The notes: generated from the sequence alone by a model not told the origin. DNA of 64,000 nt from Microbacterium sp. AK009 (GCF_013410955.1 NZ_JACCCG010000005.1:1-64000); one strand, 5' to 3'; counted from the stretch's first letter, positions 45,364-53,573 are shown. Translations and numbers: made by a program.

Positions 45364-45966
45364 TCAGGGCGCGGGAGCCTCGTCGGCCGGCGCATCGGCC
45401 GTGCGATCCAGCCCGATGACGACGGTCAGCTGAAGCGCCTGACTCTCGTCCTCCGGGGTGTTCGGGTCATCGGCGAGCTGATAGACGTCGGTCTGCTCGA
45501 TGCGCGCGCCGCCGAGCACGAGGTCGGCCAGACCCGCGGCGGCAGCCTGGTCGCCGGGGAAGGCGTAGTAGACCGTGGTCTCGGCGAAGTCGGTCGTGCC
45601 GGCGCCGCTGGCCGAGACGGCATCGGCGGACCAGCCGGCCGCGACGATCTCATCCTTCACCTGGGTCGCCAGCCCCTGCTCGGGCGTGGCGTTGAGCACC
45701 TGGACCGCATAGGACGTATCGATCACCGGCTCGACGGTGGGCTGCGGTGACGCCGTGGGCTCGGCATCGGGGGCGAGCTGGATGCGCCCCGACGTCAGCA
45801 GGGTGCCGAAGATGCCGACGACGATGAGCACGATGGTGGCGAGGCTCGCCCAGAGGAGCACCGCCCACGGACGCATCCGGGGGTTCTCCGCCCGGTGCGC
45901 ACCGACGCGTCCGCCGTCCGCGGGGAGGTCATCGAAGCGATCCCGCGGATAGGTCCTTGTCGGCAC
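45364..45966 (-). CDS. LytR C-terminal domain membrane protein
   Basis: A 200-residue protein: a cytoplasmic N-terminus of about 30 residues, one membrane helix (AVLLWASLATIVLIVVGIFG, about residues 35-54), a Pro/Thr linker and a LytR_C domain (YAVQVLNATPEQGLATQVKDEIVAAGW, about residues 86-112). Domain of unknown function found beside or fused to cell-wall ligases. Start GTG 45966. Confidence 0.9.
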   Translation of the reverse strand: MPTRTYPRDRFDDLPADGGRVGAHRAENPRMRPWAVLLWASLATIVLIVVGIFGTLLTSGRIQLAPDAEPTASPQPTVEPVIDTSYAVQVLNATPEQGLATQVKDEIVAAGWSADAVSASGAGTTDFAETTVYYAFPGDQAAAAGLADLVLGGARIEQTDVYQLADDPNTPEDESQALQLTVVIGLDRTADAPADEAPAP

Positions 45967-46046
45967 CAGAAGATGCTACCGAAGCGGGCGGAGGCAACCT
46001 AAGCGGCAGCTGGACGAACGCGAGGAGGATGCCGGGACGGGGCCCC

Positions 46047-46298
46047 TCAGCGAGAAGTCGCCGCCGTGCGGATGACGCGTGCGCGCAGGCGCGCGTCGCG
46101 GATGCGGCGCAGCCGTTTGACGAGCATCGGGTCGTACTCCTGCGCCTCGGTCGTGTCGATCAGCCGCGTCAGCAGCTGGTAGTAGCGCCCGGGCGACATG
46201 CCGAGGCGAAGGCGAATGGCCTCCTCTTTGGCGCTGCCGTGCCGCGTCCACAGCGCCTCGAAGTCGAGGATCAGCCGGTCTCTGTCGCTCAGGGGCAC
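46047..46298 (-). CDS. DUF3263 domain protein
   Basis: An 83-residue protein: LSDRDRLILDFEALWTRHGSAKEEAIRLRLGMSPGRYYQLLTRLID is the full DUF3263 domain, a small helix-turn-helix-like actinobacterial family. A basic C-terminal tail follows. It commonly sits next to the LytR_C gene, here 80 bp upstream on the same strand. Probably a small DNA-binding protein; the role is unknown. Confidence 0.9.
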   Translation of the reverse strand: MPLSDRDRLILDFEALWTRHGSAKEEAIRLRLGMSPGRYYQLLTRLIDTTEAQEYDPMLVKRLRRIRDARLRARVIRTAATSR

Positions 46299-46307
46299 CC
46301 GCCCACG

Positions 46308-47333
46308 CTAACCCCGGATCCCCGGCTCCTCCGGGCGCCACTCCACGAATGCGCCGAGCGGGTCGACCACAGCGCACCCGACCCCGTCGAGGGCGAGGAC
46401 GAACCCCGACCATCGCCCCGGATCCAAGGGCGGATGCCACTGATCGGCCATGCCCGCGGGGGTGAGGCTGACCCACCGCGCCCCCGCCGTGGCGCGGAGG
46501 GTGTCGATCTCGGCGCGAAGGCGCACCCGGCCCTCGCGCGGGATATGCGGGAGGACGCCGGGCGTGGTGATCACGAGGGTGGCATCGGCCGGAGCCGAGG
46601 CGGCGGCCTGGGCCACGACGCCCGGTTCCGAGGCGTCGCCCCGCCACATCCGCGGCGGATCGGCCGCCGCGATGTCGAGCGCGGCGAGGAGGCGCTCGCG
46701 CCGCCCCGTCTCGCCCGGCCAGACCAGGGCGGCGAGGAACGCGCGATCGTCCGCGTCCGCGGCATCCAGGGGGGAGAGATCCACACCAGCCCGCCACACC
46801 ACCTCCGGCACGGTCATCGTCTCGGCGACCGCCGCGGCCGCCGGCCCGCGCAGCGTGCTCTCGAGGACGACGGGCGAGACCCCGTCGACGGGGTCGAGCG
46901 CGGGCCCGCCGGCATAGCGGTAGGAGTACCGGTCGGGGTACAGACACAGGCCCGCACTCGCGCCGACCTCCAGCAGGGCGATCGGCCCGCTGATCGCGGA
47001 CAGCGCGGGAAGGAGCGCGGCGCAGCGGAGCGGCTCGTTCGTCTGCAGCGACCGGCGCGTGCACGCCTCGACCACCGCCTGAGCGTGCCGCGTCGTCCAC
47101 GCCGCCCACGCGGTGTAGTCCTCCTCCGGCGCCCCGAGGAGGCGCGTGACGGCGAACACGAGCGGCGGTTGACGGCGCGTCGGGGGGATCCTCGCCAGCA
47201 GCCGCTGCAGCGCCGGGTCGCCGGCCACTCCGGCGGCCCAGGCTTGGTAGAGCGCCGAGCGACCGGGCGCTTCGGTCTCGGCGAACCGCCGATACCGCTC
47301 GGCGACCTCACGGAGGGTATCGGCGTCGGACAC
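46308..47333 (-). CDS. DUF2332 family protein
   Basis: A 341-residue protein of the DUF2332 family: RYRRFAETEAPGRSALYQAWAAGVAGDPALQRLLARIP at the N-terminus and GPIALLEVGASAGLCLYPDRYSYRY (about residues 117-141), which resembles a methyltransferase SAM-binding loop. Function unknown. GTG 47333 is preferred over upstream codons because the family N-terminus begins there. Divergent from msrB. Confidence 0.88.
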   Translation of the reverse strand: MSDADTLREVAERYRRFAETEAPGRSALYQAWAAGVAGDPALQRLLARIPPTRRQPPLVFAVTRLLGAPEEDYTAWAAWTTRHAQAVVEACTRRSLQTNEPLRCAALLPALSAISGPIALLEVGASAGLCLYPDRYSYRYAGGPALDPVDGVSPVVLESTLRGPAAAAVAETMTVPEVVWRAGVDLSPLDAADADDRAFLAALVWPGETGRRERLLAALDIAAADPPRMWRGDASEPGVVAQAAASAPADATLVITTPGVLPHIPREGRVRLRAEIDTLRATAGARWVSLTPAGMADQWHPPLDPGRWSGFVLALDGVGCAVVDPLGAFVEWRPEEPGIRG

Positions 47334-47455
47334 TCCCCCATCGTGCCGCGGTCGGGGCCCCGTCGGCATCCCGGATGTGTCGCCGAGTGTCCGCGCAGAG
47401 CGCACCCGCGCGTCCCGGGTCGCGGGTCTGCGGTTGAATGGAGGCAGGAGGTTCC

Positions 47456-47863
47456 ATGTCTTACACGGTGGACAAGTCCGACGAGCAGTGGCGGGCCGAG
47501 CTCAGCCCCGAGCAGTACGCGGTGCTGCGCGAGGCGGCGACGGAGCGCCCCTGGACCGGGGAGCTGCTCGACGAAGAACGCGCGGGTCTGTACACCTGCG
47601 CCGCCTGCGGGGCTGAATTGTTCAAGAGCGGCACGAAGTTCGACTCCCACTGCGGGTGGCCGAGCTTCTACGAGTCGATCCGACCCGAAGCCGTCGAGCT
47701 CATCGAGGACAACAGCCACGGGATGGTGCGCACCGAGGTGCGCTGCGCCGCCTGCGGATCGCACCTCGGCCACGTCTTCCCCGACGGCTTCGGCACTCCG
47801 ACCGGCGATCGCTACTGCATGAACTCGCTCGCCCTGGACTTCACTCCCGAATCGCCCGCGTGA
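47456..47863 (+). CDS. msrB: Peptide-methionine (R)-S-oxide reductase
   Basis: A 135-residue MsrB that reduces methionine-R-sulfoxide. Zinc ligands CAAC (about residues 50-53) and CAAC (about residues 99-102), the substrate pocket SHCGWPSFYE and the catalytic Cys in DRYCMNSLAL (about residue 122) are present. AGGAGG precedes the ATG. The stop overlaps the GTG of the nitroreductase gene (GTGA), suggesting coupled expression of two redox repair genes. Confidence 0.96.
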   Translation: MSYTVDKSDEQWRAELSPEQYAVLREAATERPWTGELLDEERAGLYTCAACGAELFKSGTKFDSHCGWPSFYESIRPEAVELIEDNSHGMVRTEVRCAACGSHLGHVFPDGFGTPTGDRYCMNSLALDFTPESPA

Positions 47864-48429
47864 GCGCGACGAGCGAGGCGGTGTTCGACGCCGTCGCCGG
47901 TCGCCGCTCGTGGTCGCGGGTGACCGACGACGCGCCGACCCACGAGGAGCTGGTCCGACTCGTCGCTGCAGCCGGACGGGTGGCCGATCATTCGTCCCTG
48001 CGTCCCTGGCGACTGATCGAGGTGCGCGGCGACGACCGCCGGCGACTCGGCCGGGCGATCAACAAGGCCGAAGGGCACAAGGGCGCCTCGACGAAACCGC
48101 AGCGCGCGCCCCTGCTCATCGCCGTCGTCGCGAGCTACCGCAAGAGCGCCAAGGTGCCCCGCTGGGAGCAGGAGGCCGTCGCCTCCGGCGTCGCGCACAT
48201 GCTGAGCCTGCTGCTCGACGATGCCGGCTGGGGAGTGATCTGGCGCACCGGCCACTACACGCGCAGCAAAGCGGTGGCCAAGGCCCACGGGCTGAAGAAG
48301 AACGAAGAGCTGCTGGGCTGGCTCTACGTCGGCGGGAAGCCGAGCGATGCCCGGCCGGGTCGGCGCACGCCGATCGAGGCCGACCGCTTCCTGTCGCGCA
48401 TGCCGGCTGACACGCGCGACCCCCGCTGA
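47860..48429 (+). CDS. Nitroreductase family protein
   Basis: A 189-residue FMN-dependent oxidoreductase: FDAVAGRRSWSRV, HSSLRPWRLIEVRGDDRRRLGRAI (FMN-phosphate-binding region) and GVAHMLSLLLDDAGWGVIWRTG (about residues 108-129). The C-terminal ELLGWLYVGGKP is typical. The electron acceptor is unknown. Start GTG 47860 overlaps the msrB stop. Confidence 0.9.
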   Translation: MSATSEAVFDAVAGRRSWSRVTDDAPTHEELVRLVAAAGRVADHSSLRPWRLIEVRGDDRRRLGRAINKAEGHKGASTKPQRAPLLIAVVASYRKSAKVPRWEQEAVASGVAHMLSLLLDDAGWGVIWRTGHYTRSKAVAKAHGLKKNEELLGWLYVGGKPSDARPGRRTPIEADRFLSRMPADTRDPR

Positions 48430-48448
48430 CGCGCCTCTAGACGACGTA

Positions 48449-49396
48449 CTAGCGCCGCAGCATCCGCCGCCACGGCAGGCTCACGACGACGACCGACAAC
48501 AGCGCGAGCGTGATCATCGCGATCGCCTGGAGCGTCCCGGGACTGCCGATCGCCGGCCAGAACGCGTCGATGAGGACGGATGTCGCCAGCTGTCCGACGA
48601 CGGCGCCGAGCCCGAGCAGCAGCACACCGGTGGTCCCCACGAGCGCTGCCGACAGGATGATGTACGACACGCCGATGGCACCGCCGAGGTAGAGCAGCGG
48701 ATTCGTCGGGAACTGCGCGGGCGGACCGGAGAGGGCGACGCTGATCGCCGCCCCCACCGCGAGGATCACCGTGCCGCCGATGAAGTTGACCAGGGTCGCG
48801 GTCAGGGGTGAGCCGACCCGCGCCCGAAGACGACCGTTGGTCGCCTGCTGCCAGGCGATGCCCGCACCGGTGAGGAGCGGCAGCACGAGCATCCACACCG
48901 GGACGGCGGCGAGCGTGTCACCGCTGAGCGCGAATGCGACGGCGGCGACAGCGAGCACGGCGCCCAGAAGCCGGGGAACGGTGACCGCGACCGCCCCGGC
49001 GGGTCCGTAGCCGGTGCGATCCAGGATCAGGCCCGACACCGCTTGACCGGCGACGACGCCCACGGTGAAGAGCGACACCCCGATGATCCCGACGGCCAGT
49101 CCCTGCGTCGCCACCGTCAGAGCGCCTGCGGCCCCGCCCAGCAGCATCCACCAGGGGATCGAGCGTTCCCGGAGGCCTCGTCGAAGCGCCGTGACGCCTC
49201 GCCGGCCGCCCGGCGTCACCGCCGAGAGAACGGCGACGAGGAGAAGACCCGAAGCGAACGAGATGACGGCGGCGACCACCCCGTCGCCGACACTCACACC
49301 CAGTTGACCGTTCACCCGCGCCTGCAGCGCGGTCAGCACGCCGACGAGGACGGCGCCCGAGACGGCGAGGCTCAGCGGAACACGCGGCGCGGGCAT
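48449..49396 (-). CDS. DMT superfamily transporter (DUF606/YdcZ-type)
   Basis: A 315-residue membrane protein with 10 helices in two internal repeats, each beginning with a segment like AVSGAVLVGVLTALQARVNGQLGVSVGD (repeat 1) and GAGIAWQQATNGRLRARVGSPLTATLVNF (repeat 2). This is the DUF606 pattern of two fused five-helix units. The substrate is unknown. Convergent with the nitroreductase gene. Confidence 0.92.
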   Translation of the reverse strand: MPAPRVPLSLAVSGAVLVGVLTALQARVNGQLGVSVGDGVVAAVISFASGLLLVAVLSAVTPGGRRGVTALRRGLRERSIPWWMLLGGAAGALTVATQGLAVGIIGVSLFTVGVVAGQAVSGLILDRTGYGPAGAVAVTVPRLLGAVLAVAAVAFALSGDTLAAVPVWMLVLPLLTGAGIAWQQATNGRLRARVGSPLTATLVNFIGGTVILAVGAAISVALSGPPAQFPTNPLLYLGGAIGVSYIILSAALVGTTGVLLLGLGAVVGQLATSVLIDAFWPAIGSPGTLQAIAMITLALLSVVVVSLPWRRMLRR

Positions 49397-49459
49397 CCCT
49401 CCATGATGCAGTCAGGGCCGGGGTTGTACGGACGCGGGACGCGGAGCGGCCTCCCGACG

Positions 49460-49465
49460 TACGCT
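49460..49465 (+). promoter_or_regulatory. -10 box of the 49471 gene
   Basis: TACGCT lies 5 nt before the GTG at 49471; leaderless arrangement. Confidence 0.45.
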
Positions 49466-49470
49466 GAAGT

Positions 49471-50133
49471 GTGCCCGTCACCCGTCGAACCCGAACGCTG
49501 CTCAGCTGGCTGCCCGCGGCGCTTCTGGTGCTGATCATCGGCGCCATCGTCGTCGGGACGTTCACGGTGCAGGCGTCGTGGTGGGCCGAGGACGATCCGG
49601 AGGCCTCGGCCGACCAGAAGGCATCCGACGGCGGGAGCATGCTGACCGACGCCGGGTTCGACTACGTCAACGTCGAGGGCGTGCTGCGGGTCCGCGTCGG
49701 CGACGGCGCCCTGCCGGCATCCGACCTCGGGCTGCGTGCCAACGAGACCAAAGCGGCCGAGTTCCGCCGGCCGGTGCGTGCGCTCATCGCCGCCGGCGAC
49801 GAGGTGCACGTCGTGGAGGACGTCGTCGCCGCCAGTGCGACGGCGGCGGATGACCGGCTTGCGACGCTCACCGTGGCGATCGACGGCGCGGGCTCGTGGC
49901 GCGGCGCGATCGACGGGCTGCAGGCGCGCGCGGCGGAGTTCGGCTGGGACGCCGCGCAGTTCGAGGGCCTGGACGAACGCCTGCTGGAGTTCAACTCGAC
50001 CGGGTCTGGCGAGGTCTTCGAGGTCGAGATCGGGCCGGGATCGGATGCGGACACCGCCGTCACCGCAGAGGTGGCGTTCTCCCGTGAGGGCGGAGCGACG
50101 ACGGTGGCGCTGCGCTTCGCTCCGCCGGAGTAG
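49471..50133 (+). CDS. Hypothetical membrane-anchored protein, 220 aa
   Basis: A basic N-terminus and one membrane segment (WLPAALLVLIIGAIVVGTFTV, about residues 13-33) are followed by an acidic extracytoplasmic domain of about 185 residues with alternating strands. No family is recognised. Monocistronic; divergent from the DMT transporter gene and ending 43 bp before the tRNA-Thr gene. Confidence 0.75.
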   Translation: MPVTRRTRTLLSWLPAALLVLIIGAIVVGTFTVQASWWAEDDPEASADQKASDGGSMLTDAGFDYVNVEGVLRVRVGDGALPASDLGLRANETKAAEFRRPVRALIAAGDEVHVVEDVVAASATAADDRLATLTVAIDGAGSWRGAIDGLQARAAEFGWDAAQFEGLDERLLEFNSTGSGEVFEVEIGPGSDADTAVTAEVAFSREGGATTVALRFAPPE

Positions 50134-50175
50134 CGCGTGGCGGCGCGCGTGTGGACGACGGTCGACGCGATGTGG

Positions 50176-50248
50176 AGCCGGCTACGGGACTCGAACCCGT
50201 AACCCCCTAATTACAAGTTAGGTGCGCTACCAATTGCGCCAAGCCGGC
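50176..50248 (-). tRNA. tRNA-Thr (anticodon TGT)
   Basis: A 73-nt cloverleaf on the minus strand: GCCGGCT/AGCCGGC acceptor, GCGC D-stem, CCTAA-CTTGTAA-TTAGG anticodon arm giving TGT, ACGGG/CCCGT T-arm with TTCGAGT. CCA is not encoded. The 5' 38 nt are repeated at 53574-53611, so the gene is the target of the adjacent integrated element. Confidence 0.96.
50211..50248. repeat. att core, tRNA-side copy (38 bp)
   Basis: Identical over 38 bp to 53574-53611. Covers tRNA-Thr positions 1-38, from the 5' end through the anticodon loop. It is one end of the integrated element. Confidence 0.93.
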
Positions 50249-50251
50249 CTG

Positions 50252-50267
50252 CCGCGGAATTCCGCGG
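50252..50267. repeat. 16-bp perfect palindrome beside tRNA-Thr
   Basis: CCGCGGAATTCCGCGG lies 3 nt upstream of the tRNA 5' end, inside the element. It may be an integrase or repressor site, or a transcription signal. Confidence 0.6.
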
Positions 50268-50300
50268 ATCTGAGGGACCTCCGTTGAGTTAGGTGCAGGC

Positions 50301-50327
50301 TGACCCCGCACAAACCCCGCACATTCA
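50301..50327. repeat. Arm-type repeat, left copy (27 bp)
   Basis: Matches 53444-53470 in direct orientation at 24 of 27 positions (the three central bases differ). Contains two ACCCCGCA units. Overlaps the integrase stop codon. Probable arm-binding site of the integrase. Confidence 0.7.
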
Positions 50328-51413
50328 ATTCCTCAGCACTGAGTCTAGAGCGTCCGCCGCGCGGGTCCCGCCGACCGTCTTCGACATGTAGACACCCATC
50401 GTCAGCGACGGGTCCGCGTGCCCCAGGTACTCGGCAATGTCCCGCGGCGTGAGGCCTGCCTGATCCAGCGCTGTCGCTACCGTCTTCCGGAACGAGTGGA
50501 AGGTGTACCCCGGCAGGTTGTGCCGCTTCCGGAAGTCCGCCCACTCGGCCGCAGCTCGGCGAGGATCGCGACGCTTCCCGAGCACGGTGGGGAACACGAC
50601 CCCGTCGAGGTTCAGCCCGCCCTTCACGCGCCGCTCGGTGAGCATCCCCACGACACCGGCGGGCACGCGGATGCACCGCTCCCCCGCATCGGTCTTCGCG
50701 TCACCGATCGTCACGGTGCCCTTCTCGAGGTCCACGCCCGTCCAGACCAGGTTGCACGCCTCGCCGATGCGGACACCGGTGCCGGCGACGAACAGCACCA
50801 GGTCCGTCATATCGACCTCGGCGAGCCTCTCGTCGGCGCGCACCGTCTCCAGCAGCCCGGACAGTTCGTCCAGCGGGATTTGGATGGCGCCCTTCGCCTT
50901 CCCCTCGACCGCCGCGAGCTCACGCACCGGGTTCGTCCTGATCGCGTCTGAGCGGGCGGCGAGGCCCATCATGCCCGACAGCACCGCCCGCGCTGTCTTG
51001 GCCGCTCCTGGGCCGTTCTCGCGCGCCACGAGGTCGATGAAGCGCTGCAGCCTGTCCGTCGTCGCCTCCGACACCGCGAGGTCACCGATGCGGGGCACGA
51101 TCACCCGGTCGATGGTGTGCCGGTACGCGTCCAGGGTGCGCGGCGCGCGACCGGCTTTCGCCTCCAGGAACCGACGTCCGAGGTCCCGGATGCGGGTCTC
51201 GCGCTTCACGTCGACGCCGGCGCCGAGCTGGATGTCGACCAGCGCCGCTTTCAGCTTCGTCTCGGCCTTCGCTCGAGAGGTGGCAAATCTCTCCACCTGA
51301 CGCAGCCGGCCGTCGTCGAACCGGTAACGAGTACGCGCCCGCCACTTCCCCGGCTCCACCTCGACCAGCGAGACGGCGCCGTAGCTGGACAGCGGGGTGC
51401 GCGGCCTAGCCAT
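50325..51413 (-). CDS. int: Tyrosine-type site-specific integrase
   Basis: A 362-residue phage-type integrase. It has an N-terminal arm-binding domain (PGKWRARTRYRFDDGRLRQVERF), an SAM-like core-binding domain, and a catalytic domain with Arg in GTGVRIGEACNL (about residue 217), HSFR (TFHSFRKTVATAL, about residues 306-309), GHADPSL (His) and the nucleophile Tyr in MGVYMSK. All catalytic residues are intact. Located at the tRNA end, as expected. Its ATG overlaps the repressor stop by 1 bp (TGATG), so it is made only when the repressor mRNA is translated. Confidence 0.95.
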   Translation of the reverse strand: MARPRTPLSSYGAVSLVEVEPGKWRARTRYRFDDGRLRQVERFATSRAKAETKLKAALVDIQLGAGVDVKRETRIRDLGRRFLEAKAGRAPRTLDAYRHTIDRVIVPRIGDLAVSEATTDRLQRFIDLVARENGPGAAKTARAVLSGMMGLAARSDAIRTNPVRELAAVEGKAKGAIQIPLDELSGLLETVRADERLAEVDMTDLVLFVAGTGVRIGEACNLVWTGVDLEKGTVTIGDAKTDAGERCIRVPAGVVGMLTERRVKGGLNLDGVVFPTVLGKRRDPRRAAAEWADFRKRHNLPGYTFHSFRKTVATALDQAGLTPRDIAEYLGHADPSLTMGVYMSKTVGGTRAADALDSVLRN

Positions 51414-52210
51414 CAGTCATCGACCAGTGGCTCGACGCTGGCGATACGCCCGGTTCGCGGGTTCAGCGGCGGTCGGTGAATGGACGTGCGCACGCCATCG
51501 CTGGCGCCGTAGTCGAGGTCGAAACGTTCGATGAGCGCGACGACTCTTCGTCTGATGTAGTCGACGCGCTCGCCGATCTCGCTGTCTTGCGGGATGCCTT
51601 TGCTCGGGAAGTCAGCCAGGCGTCGGAGACCCGAGAGCAAGCCCCGGTACATCTCGACGACTTCCTGCGCCTCTTCCGCGACCTCCTCCTCGGTACGGGG
51701 GATGTGAGAGATCGGATCACCTAGGCGGTCCTCGATGAGCCAGCTCTCCTCGACCGGAATCGACTCGATCTCGCCCGCCAACACCGACCCGGCGAAATCG
51801 ATTCTTAGCAGCGACTTCTCGATGCTAGTGATGTGCTTGACGACAAACACCGTGATCGGCCAGTACGTATTGACGCCCATGAGCTGGACGTCGGACAGCC
51901 GCACCGCCATCTCCGCGTTGGTGAGCTTCCCGTCCAGCGGGTGGCCCTCCTGCCTGAACATCTCCCACGGCGTGACCACATCGACCAGCAACGCCAATGG
52001 CGATATGCGCAGGGCATTGGCGATTAGGAGCAGCTCCGTCGTCGTGAGATCGCGCTTCCGCCCGCTCTCAAGGTTGGCGATGATCGCACGCGTGATTGCC
52101 TTGGAGGGGATCGCGTCAGCGAGATCCTGCGCTGTCATCCCTCGCCACATCCGATAGTCGGCCACGCGGGCACCGATGGGGGCTGGCTCTCGCGAGGGGT
52201 TCGGTGTCAT
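51413..52210 (-). CDS. XRE-family repressor of the element
   Basis: A 265-residue protein with an N-terminal HTH (IGARVADYRMWRGMTAQDLADAIP, AIIANLESGRKRDLTTTELLLIANALRI; about residues 12-70). The rest is a helical region without a recognised domain or protease motif. Position divergent from the excisionase gene, with CTACAC/GTGTAG repeats between, fits a lysogeny-type repressor. Cotranscribed with the integrase. Confidence 0.85.
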   Translation of the reverse strand: MTPNPSREPAPIGARVADYRMWRGMTAQDLADAIPSKAITRAIIANLESGRKRDLTTTELLLIANALRISPLALLVDVVTPWEMFRQEGHPLDGKLTNAEMAVRLSDVQLMGVNTYWPITVFVVKHITSIEKSLLRIDFAGSVLAGEIESIPVEESWLIEDRLGDPISHIPRTEEEVAEEAQEVVEMYRGLLSGLRRLADFPSKGIPQDSEIGERVDYIRRRVVALIERFDLDYGASDGVRTSIHRPPLNPRTGRIASVEPLVDD

Positions 52211-52280
52211 TCCTACACTCTATCCGGCCAATGAGTACTTGCGCTACACAATGCGGTGGGTTACGGTGTAGTGTAGTAAC
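52211..52280. promoter_or_regulatory. Operator region between repressor and excisionase genes
   Basis: CTACAC occurs at 52213 and 52244 and its complement GTGTAG at 52266 and 52271, all within 64 bp of the divergent promoter region. Likely repressor binding sites. Confidence 0.55.
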
Positions 52281-52328
52281 GACACTTCAGCCGGAGTGGA
52301 TGTGCACTATCGAAGCAGAGGAGCGGAT

Positions 52329-52532
52329 ATGACGACGCCGACGACAGCGCCCGAGATGCCGGAGGTGATGACGCGCGCCGAGGTCGCAGAGTTCACCCGT
52401 ATCTCGCTCGCGACGCTTGCCAGGTGGGCAGGCGAGCGCCGAGGACCCCGGTTCGTGAAGGCGGGCGGGAGAGTGCTTTACCGCAAGCACGACGTCCTCG
52501 CCTGGCTCGACAGCCTGTCGGAGGCGTCCTGA
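52329..52532 (+). CDS. Excisionase/AlpA-type helix-turn-helix protein
   Basis: A 67-residue MerR-like winged helix protein (VMTRAEVAEFTRISLATLARWAGERRGPRFVKAGGRVLYRKHDVLAWLDS), the standard excisionase (HTH_17) form. AGAGGAG lies 5 nt before ATG 52329. First gene of the rightward unit, overlapping the next start by 1 bp (TGATG). It probably directs excision with the integrase. Confidence 0.88.
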   Translation: MTTPTTAPEMPEVMTRAEVAEFTRISLATLARWAGERRGPRFVKAGGRVLYRKHDVLAWLDSLSEAS

Positions 52533-52825
52533 TGGCAGACGGCGCAATGGCCGTGCTGTTCGACCTCAGCCGGCGGGTTGCCGATCTCGAGAAGCGGGTC
52601 GGTCCCACGTACGGCCCTCCGATTCGCCGAGAGCCCTCGACCCCCGCGCGACGCGTCTCGCGGGACACCCAGGCGCTCCTCGACTACTGGAGCACCCTGC
52701 AGCGCACCGACCCGGATGCCGTTGACGCGGACGCGATCCGCCAGTGGCTCAAGACCCCAACAAAGCGACATGCCCCGGGGGCAACCGAGGCATGTCCAGT
52801 CACCAAGAAAGGCAACTACTCATGA
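52532..52825 (+). CDS. Hypothetical element protein, 97 aa
   Basis: Contains VLFDLSRRVADLEKRVGP (a short coiled coil, about residues 8-25) and VSRDTQALLDYWSTLQRTDPDAVDADAIRQWL. Both ends overlap neighbouring genes (TGATG start, ATGA end), which strongly suggests translation in series. No family is recognised. Confidence 0.7.
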   Translation: MADGAMAVLFDLSRRVADLEKRVGPTYGPPIRREPSTPARRVSRDTQALLDYWSTLQRTDPDAVDADAIRQWLKTPTKRHAPGATEACPVTKKGNYS

Positions 52826-52956
52826 ACGAGGCTACCATCCAGACCCTGCTCGCCGAGGGACCGACCCTCGAAACCTACGACGACGAGTCCACGCCGACCC
52901 TGCAGTACACGATCACCGCAGCGGGCGAGCGATGCTCGGTTCCGGGATGGCGATGA
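52822..52956 (+). CDS. Small element protein, 44 aa
   Basis: ATG 52822 overlaps the preceding stop (ATGA) and has AGAAAGG about 11 nt upstream. An acidic small protein (MNEATIQTLLAEGPTLETYD...). The frame closes at 52956, but a neighbouring frame continues with a helix-turn-helix-like stretch to 53030, so the two may be parts of one frameshifted gene. Confidence 0.55.
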   Translation: MNEATIQTLLAEGPTLETYDDESTPTLQYTITAAGERCSVPGWR

Positions 52957-53030
52957 CTGACGTCGCCCGCCGCCTCGGTGTCACGTACGGTGTCGTCGTC
53001 GGCCACGCCAAACGACGCCGCGCCGCTTGA
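52948..53030 (+). pseudogene. HTH-like fragment, possibly the frameshifted end of the 52822 gene
   Basis: In a different frame from the 44-aa gene, MTDVARRLGVTYGVVVGHAK (then RRRAA) resembles a helix-turn-helix recognition unit. ATG codons at 52948 and 52954 could start a tiny separate protein; otherwise a one-base shift upstream would join it to the preceding ORF. Which applies cannot be decided here. Confidence 0.35.
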
Positions 53031-53034
53031 CGAC

Positions 53035-53040
53035 TATTCT
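53035..53040 (+). promoter_or_regulatory. -10 box of the 53048 gene
   Basis: TATTCT lies 7 nt before the ATG at 53048, so this gene can be transcribed independently of the excisionase unit. Confidence 0.5.
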
Positions 53041-53047
53041 CGGCGGC

Positions 53048-53446
53048 ATGATCATCGACCACCGCCTGACCGCGCGAGCAGAGTACAACGCGGCCGGCGG
53101 CGACCGTGAAGCCTTCGATGTGTACCTCGTGACTCGACTTCGCGAGGAAGCTCGCGCGCTTGGCGCGAATCCGGACAATCTCGACGTCGCCTGTTACGAG
53201 CTCGAACCAGACGCATTCGGGAGGGTCTTCGTGCTGGCTCGCTTCACCGCACCCGACGTCGCGGAGATCGTCGGCGGTCACCACGACGGGTCACGGCATC
53301 CGATCGCTTCAGGCACTGAGACGCTCCAGATCCACAAAGACAGAGGCTCCAAAGAACCGCTCACTGAAGGCAACTCATTGCACTACCGAAAGGTAGGCAT
53401 CAGCGACCAGACCGGACTATGGGTATTCGAGCCGGCGACCAGTTGA
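53048..53446 (+). CDS. Hypothetical element protein, 132 aa
   Basis: A soluble protein (IIDHRLTARAEYNAAGGDREAFDVYLVTRLREEARAL...) of mixed alpha/beta appearance with codon use less biased to GC than the chromosome. No family is recognised. It is the rightmost gene of the element and has its own TATTCT box, so it may be the cargo gene expressed in the integrated state. Confidence 0.65.
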   Translation: MIIDHRLTARAEYNAAGGDREAFDVYLVTRLREEARALGANPDNLDVACYELEPDAFGRVFVLARFTAPDVAEIVGGHHDGSRHPIASGTETLQIHKDRGSKEPLTEGNSLHYRKVGISDQTGLWVFEPATS

Positions 53447-53470
53447 CCCCGCATTTACCCCGCACATTCA
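53444..53470. repeat. Arm-type repeat, right copy (27 bp)
   Basis: Direct repeat of 50301-50327 with three mismatches. A further ACCCCGCA unit lies at about 53538. Together with the left copy it would flank the core in the circular form. Confidence 0.7.
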
Positions 53471-53573
53471 CCGCGCAACAGTGATAGCGCCTGACGTACT
53501 GTGCTCTGTTGGCAGTAGGGCGGGCGGGGAATGTGAGACCCCGCAATAACCCCTGATATGGCCGCTAACTGAC

